Assembly (NCBI GenBank): GCA_036824005.1
Contig: DAITBA010000011.1
Span: 62,001 to 126,000, forward strand
Source of the DNA: DAITBA01 sp036824005
GTDB lineage: Bacteria; Pseudomonadota; Gammaproteobacteria; Burkholderiales; Rhodocyclaceae
DNA length: 64,000 bases
Direction: 5' to 3'
Shown here piece after piece: positions 61,612 to 64,000 of the stretch (position 1 is its first letter; every line of letters begins with the position of its first letter). The position numbers and the translations under genes were made by a program. Below the pieces are notes generated by a model that made no database searches, had not been told where the DNA came from, and worked only from the letters and a program-made list of their open reading frames with translations.

Positions 61612-62565
61612 ATGGCGCTCTATCTGACCGAGGACGATGTGAAGCAGCTGCTATCCATGGCGCAAGCGATCGAGGCGGTGGAGGCGGTTCATCGCGAGCA
61701 TGCACTAGGCCTGGCGATCGATACGCCGCGCCAGCGCACGCGCTTGCCGCAGACGGTCATGCACTTGCTGCAGGGTGCGGTGCCCAGTCTCGGCATCCTG
61801 GGGTACAAGGTTTACACCACGAACCGCCAGGGAACGCGGTTCCTCGTCCATACCTACGATGCAGCATCGGGCCGTCTCAGCGCCGTGATCGAAGCCGACT
61901 TTCTGGGCATGGTGCGCACGGGGGCGGCAGGCGGTGTTGCTGCCAAACACCTGGCGCGAGCCAATGCCCGGGTCGTCGGTGTTTTCGGCGCCGGCTGGCA
62001 GGCGCGCGGCCAGATCGAGGCGCTCAGTCTGGTGCGGAAAATCGAACGCTTTAAGGTTTTTTCCCGCAATGCCGATAAGCTGCGCACGTTCTGTCGCGAG
62101 ATGTCCGCCCGCCTGCGGCGGGACGTTGTCCCTGCAGGCAGTGCGCGGGAGGTCGTCGAGGGCAGCGACATTGTCGTCACGATCACCTCGTCGTCCGTAC
62201 CGCTGTTCGATGGTGAGTGGCTGGTGCCTGGCACGCATATCAATGCGGCGGGCTCGAACGCCCTGATCCGGCGCGAGCTCGACGAGGCGGCGGTGAAGCG
62301 CTGTGACGTGGTTTGCGTCGATTCCCGGCCGGTGGCGCTGAAGGAATGCGGGGACCTGCTTCCCTTGCTGGAGAAGGGCAGGCTGCACGAGGGGCAAGTC
62401 GTGGAACTCGGTGAGGTGATCGGCGACATGCGGCCCGGCCGTCGGAGTGTGGAGGAGATTACTCTATTTGAGTCGCACGGCATGGCGATCCAGGACCTTG
62501 CCCTGGCGCAGCGGCTGCTTGCGGCCGCTCAGGCGCATGGACTGGGAAAACCACTAACGTACTAA
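61612..62565 (+). CDS. ornithine cyclodeaminase/mu-crystallin family protein
   Basis: The 317-residue protein has the OCD family motifs MVRTGAAGGVAAKHLARANA, the NAD-binding GVFGAGWQARGQIEAL (about residues 124-139) and FDGEWLVPGTHINAAGSNAL. Members are NAD(P)-dependent ornithine cyclodeaminases, alanine dehydrogenases or ketimine reductases, and substrate cannot be assigned from the sequence. It stands alone after the sucCD unit. Confidence 0.88.
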   Translation: MALYLTEDDVKQLLSMAQAIEAVEAVHREHALGLAIDTPRQRTRLPQTVMHLLQGAVPSLGILGYKVYTTNRQGTRFLVHTYDAASGRLSAVIEADFLGMVRTGAAGGVAAKHLARANARVVGVFGAGWQARGQIEALSLVRKIERFKVFSRNADKLRTFCREMSARLRRDVVPAGSAREVVEGSDIVVTITSSSVPLFDGEWLVPGTHINAAGSNALIRRELDEAAVKRCDVVCVDSRPVALKECGDLLPLLEKGRLHEGQVVELGEVIGDMRPGRRSVEEITLFESHGMAIQDLALAQRLLAAAQAHGLGKPLTY

Positions 62566-62978
62566 GGGAAGTTCTCGCGGCCTGCCTAGGCTGGGACTGA
62601 GGAGGGCCGCTGGCGGACGTGCTGGACGTTCAAGACAGTCGCAGTCGGAATCTAACACTTTGTGTGGGCTAGGTTATTTCTCGCAAGGCGAGTCCATCCG
62701 ATCTTTTTTCGGCGGTGCTACACGCGATCTTCGCGCCTGTGGCAAACTCGCGTTCGCTGGGGAATCCGCGACGTCATTGGTGCGTGTGGCCACGAAGGAA
62801 CCGTGCACAGACATTGTGGGGGGCAGTCCCGGCGGGCTGGGCGGCACGGTGTCAAACTGCTGTCAGGCAGTTGCCAACGACGGGAACCAGCCCGCATGAG
62901 AGGCAACGAATGCGCTGCGGATGCGCGCGGCTGCGCACCGGTTGTGGCGCAACGGCACATCATTTCTTGACAGGAAAA
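62566..62978. other. intergenic region upstream of the PP2C gene, no gene found
   Basis: 413 bases lie between the OCD and phosphatase genes. Open frames in this stretch look like shadows without ribosome-binding sites. An AGGA lies just before the PP2C ATG. A weak 6-bp hairpin (GCGGCC/GGCCGC) begins near 62578 after the OCD gene. I see no tRNA, repeat or clear promoter box. Confidence 0.5.
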
Positions 62979-63800
62979 ATGGATCTCAACCAGGCCCTCG
63001 AAATGGTCAGTCGCACCGACGCCGGGATGGTTCGTTCCCACAACGAGGACGCCGTGCTGGTCAATCCGGCGCTCGGTTTGGCGGTCATTGCCGACGGCAT
63101 GGGCGGCTACAATGCCGGGGAGGTAGCCTCGAGCATGGCGACGACGCTGCTGGGCACGGAGCTGGAGAAGTCTTTCACCCGCCTGGCGCCCTACATGCAA
63201 GATGCCGACGGCAAGCTCCACGCCCATTCTGCGTTCGAGGCGGAAATCGCCCGGGCGAACACCTCAATCTACCAGGCAGCCCAGAGCCAGCCTCAATATG
63301 CCGGCATGGGCACGACACTTGTGGCGGCGCTGTTCTACGACAACTCCCTGACAGTGGCGCACATCGGCGACTCGCGCCTGTACCGCTACCGGGGTGAGCA
63401 GCTTCAGGCGGTGACTCGGGACCACTCGCTCTTGCAGGAGCAAATCGACAGCGGCATGATTACGCCCGAGGAGGCGCGGCACTCCCAGAATCGGAACCTG
63501 GTCACCCGGGCCCTGGGCGTCGATCCAGTGGTAGAACCCGAAATACGCGATTATGATACGCTGCCGGGCGATATCTATTTGCTATGCTCCGACGGCCTCA
63601 ACGATATGGTCGAGGACGACGAGATCGCCCTGACGTTTCAGACGTTGATGCCGAACTTGGAGCTGGCGGCGAACCAGTTGATCCAGATGGCCAACGACAA
63701 CGGCGGACGGGACAATGTTTCGGTAGTTTTGGTTCGGGTCGCGCACGCCTATCCGGCGCCGCGCGGCCTGATGGCCAAAATCAAGGCGTGGCTCAGGTAA
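62979..63800 (+). CDS. PP2C-type serine/threonine phosphatase
   Basis: The 273-residue protein has the PP2C motifs in order: SRTDAGMVRSHNEDA, AVIADGMGGYNAGEVAS (metal-binding Asp), GMGTTLVAALF, AHIGDSRLYRYRG, LLCSDGLNDMV and GGRDNVSVVLV. The last Asp in RDN is the final metal ligand. It resembles bacterial Stp/PrpC. The next gene encodes an FHA protein, so a Ser/Thr-kinase signalling set probably begins here and continues beyond the window. Confidence 0.94.
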   Translation: MDLNQALEMVSRTDAGMVRSHNEDAVLVNPALGLAVIADGMGGYNAGEVASSMATTLLGTELEKSFTRLAPYMQDADGKLHAHSAFEAEIARANTSIYQAAQSQPQYAGMGTTLVAALFYDNSLTVAHIGDSRLYRYRGEQLQAVTRDHSLLQEQIDSGMITPEEARHSQNRNLVTRALGVDPVVEPEIRDYDTLPGDIYLLCSDGLNDMVEDDEIALTFQTLMPNLELAANQLIQMANDNGGRDNVSVVLVRVAHAYPAPRGLMAKIKAWLR

Positions 63801-63820
63801 CCAGGGGACGGGAACAGAAG

Positions 63821-64000
63821 ATGGCGAAGTTGATCCTTAGCATGGATGGGCTGGTACTGAAAGAGATCGGCCTGAACAAGGAGCGGACGACGATCGGCCG
63901 CAAGCCACACAACGACATCCAGATCGACAACCTGGCGATCAGCGGCGAACACGCGGTGATCGTCACGATTCTTAACGACTCGTTCCTCGAGGACCTCAAC
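63821..64000 (+). CDS. FHA-domain protein, partial (C-terminus off the right edge)
   Basis: The frame is open from ATG 63821 to the edge (60 residues). It shows FHA core strands: LNKERTTIGRKPHNDIQIDN and LAISGEHAVIV, i.e. GR-x-x-x-ND-I with SGEHA, the phosphothreonine-recognition loops. It starts 20 bases after the PP2C stop. Its binding partner would be a phosphorylated protein; the rest of the gene is not visible. Confidence 0.88.
   Translation, partial: MAKLILSMDGLVLKEIGLNKERTTIGRKPHNDIQIDNLAISGEHAVIVTILNDSFLEDLN

Overview
The window is high-GC, densely packed chromosomal DNA that reads as a betaproteobacterium. The evidence is the linked order mlaFEDACB, ABC transporter pair, ibaG, murA, his genes, hinT, tatABC, degS-like protease, together with a kdsD-kdsC-lptC-lptA block, a phasin gene and a betaproteobacterial-style FimV. 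I cannot fix the genus. I saw no rRNA, tRNA, CRISPR array, phage or insertion sequence; both window edges cut a gene (a DUF3379 anti-sigma factor on the left, an FHA protein on the right).

Layout: 1-1445, an ECF sigma factor with its anti-sigma factor and a small exported protein. 1650-7797, fluoride exporter CrcB, a DUF190 protein, RNA helicase HrpA, an EI24 membrane protein and a CinA-like protein. 7842-8756, a phasin gene with terminator, near-consensus promoter and repeated TGCANTGCA sites. 8757-10420, an EamA exporter converging on an enoyl-CoA hydratase. 10426-15200, LPS genes (lptA, lptC, kdsC, kdsD) divergent from a Kef-type antiporter. 15255-28675, a large minus-strand MSHA-type pilus cluster (mshL, N, E, G, I, J, K-like, two unusual pilin-like proteins), followed by a class III adenylate cyclase and another prepilin.

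28944-34964 carries the complete Mla phospholipid-transport set, an ABC exporter and ibaG. 34957-43268 holds murA and the histidine pathway hisGD-(hisC inverted)-BHAFIE; hisG is the short form that needs HisZ, which is not here. 43346-47308 holds hinT, tatABC, a single-PDZ HtrA protease and a Nif3-family protein.

47445-52540 is an aromatic catabolic operon: an MBL-fold protein with a degraded metal motif, a flavin hydroxylase plus a 63-residue DUF2783 partner (resembling the MhaAB 3-hydroxyphenylacetate 6-hydroxylase), a homogentisate dioxygenase homologue and a fumarylacetoacetase-family hydrolase. A maleylacetoacetate isomerase lies just beyond fimV, so the homogentisate-to-fumarate/acetoacetate route is nearly complete locally. 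56154-58208 has phenylacetate-type genes paaI, paaG and a PaaA-like protein with an altered iron-binding motif. 58451-64000 has a flavodoxin, sucCD with a clear terminator, an ornithine cyclodeaminase-family enzyme, a PP2C phosphatase and an FHA protein.

The regions most worth follow-up are the pilus cluster, which combines a c-di-GMP-type MshEN ATPase with an adjacent adenylate cyclase, the MhaAB-like aromatic operon, the inverted hisC and the phasin control region. Homology statements come from recognising motifs by eye; no database search was run.
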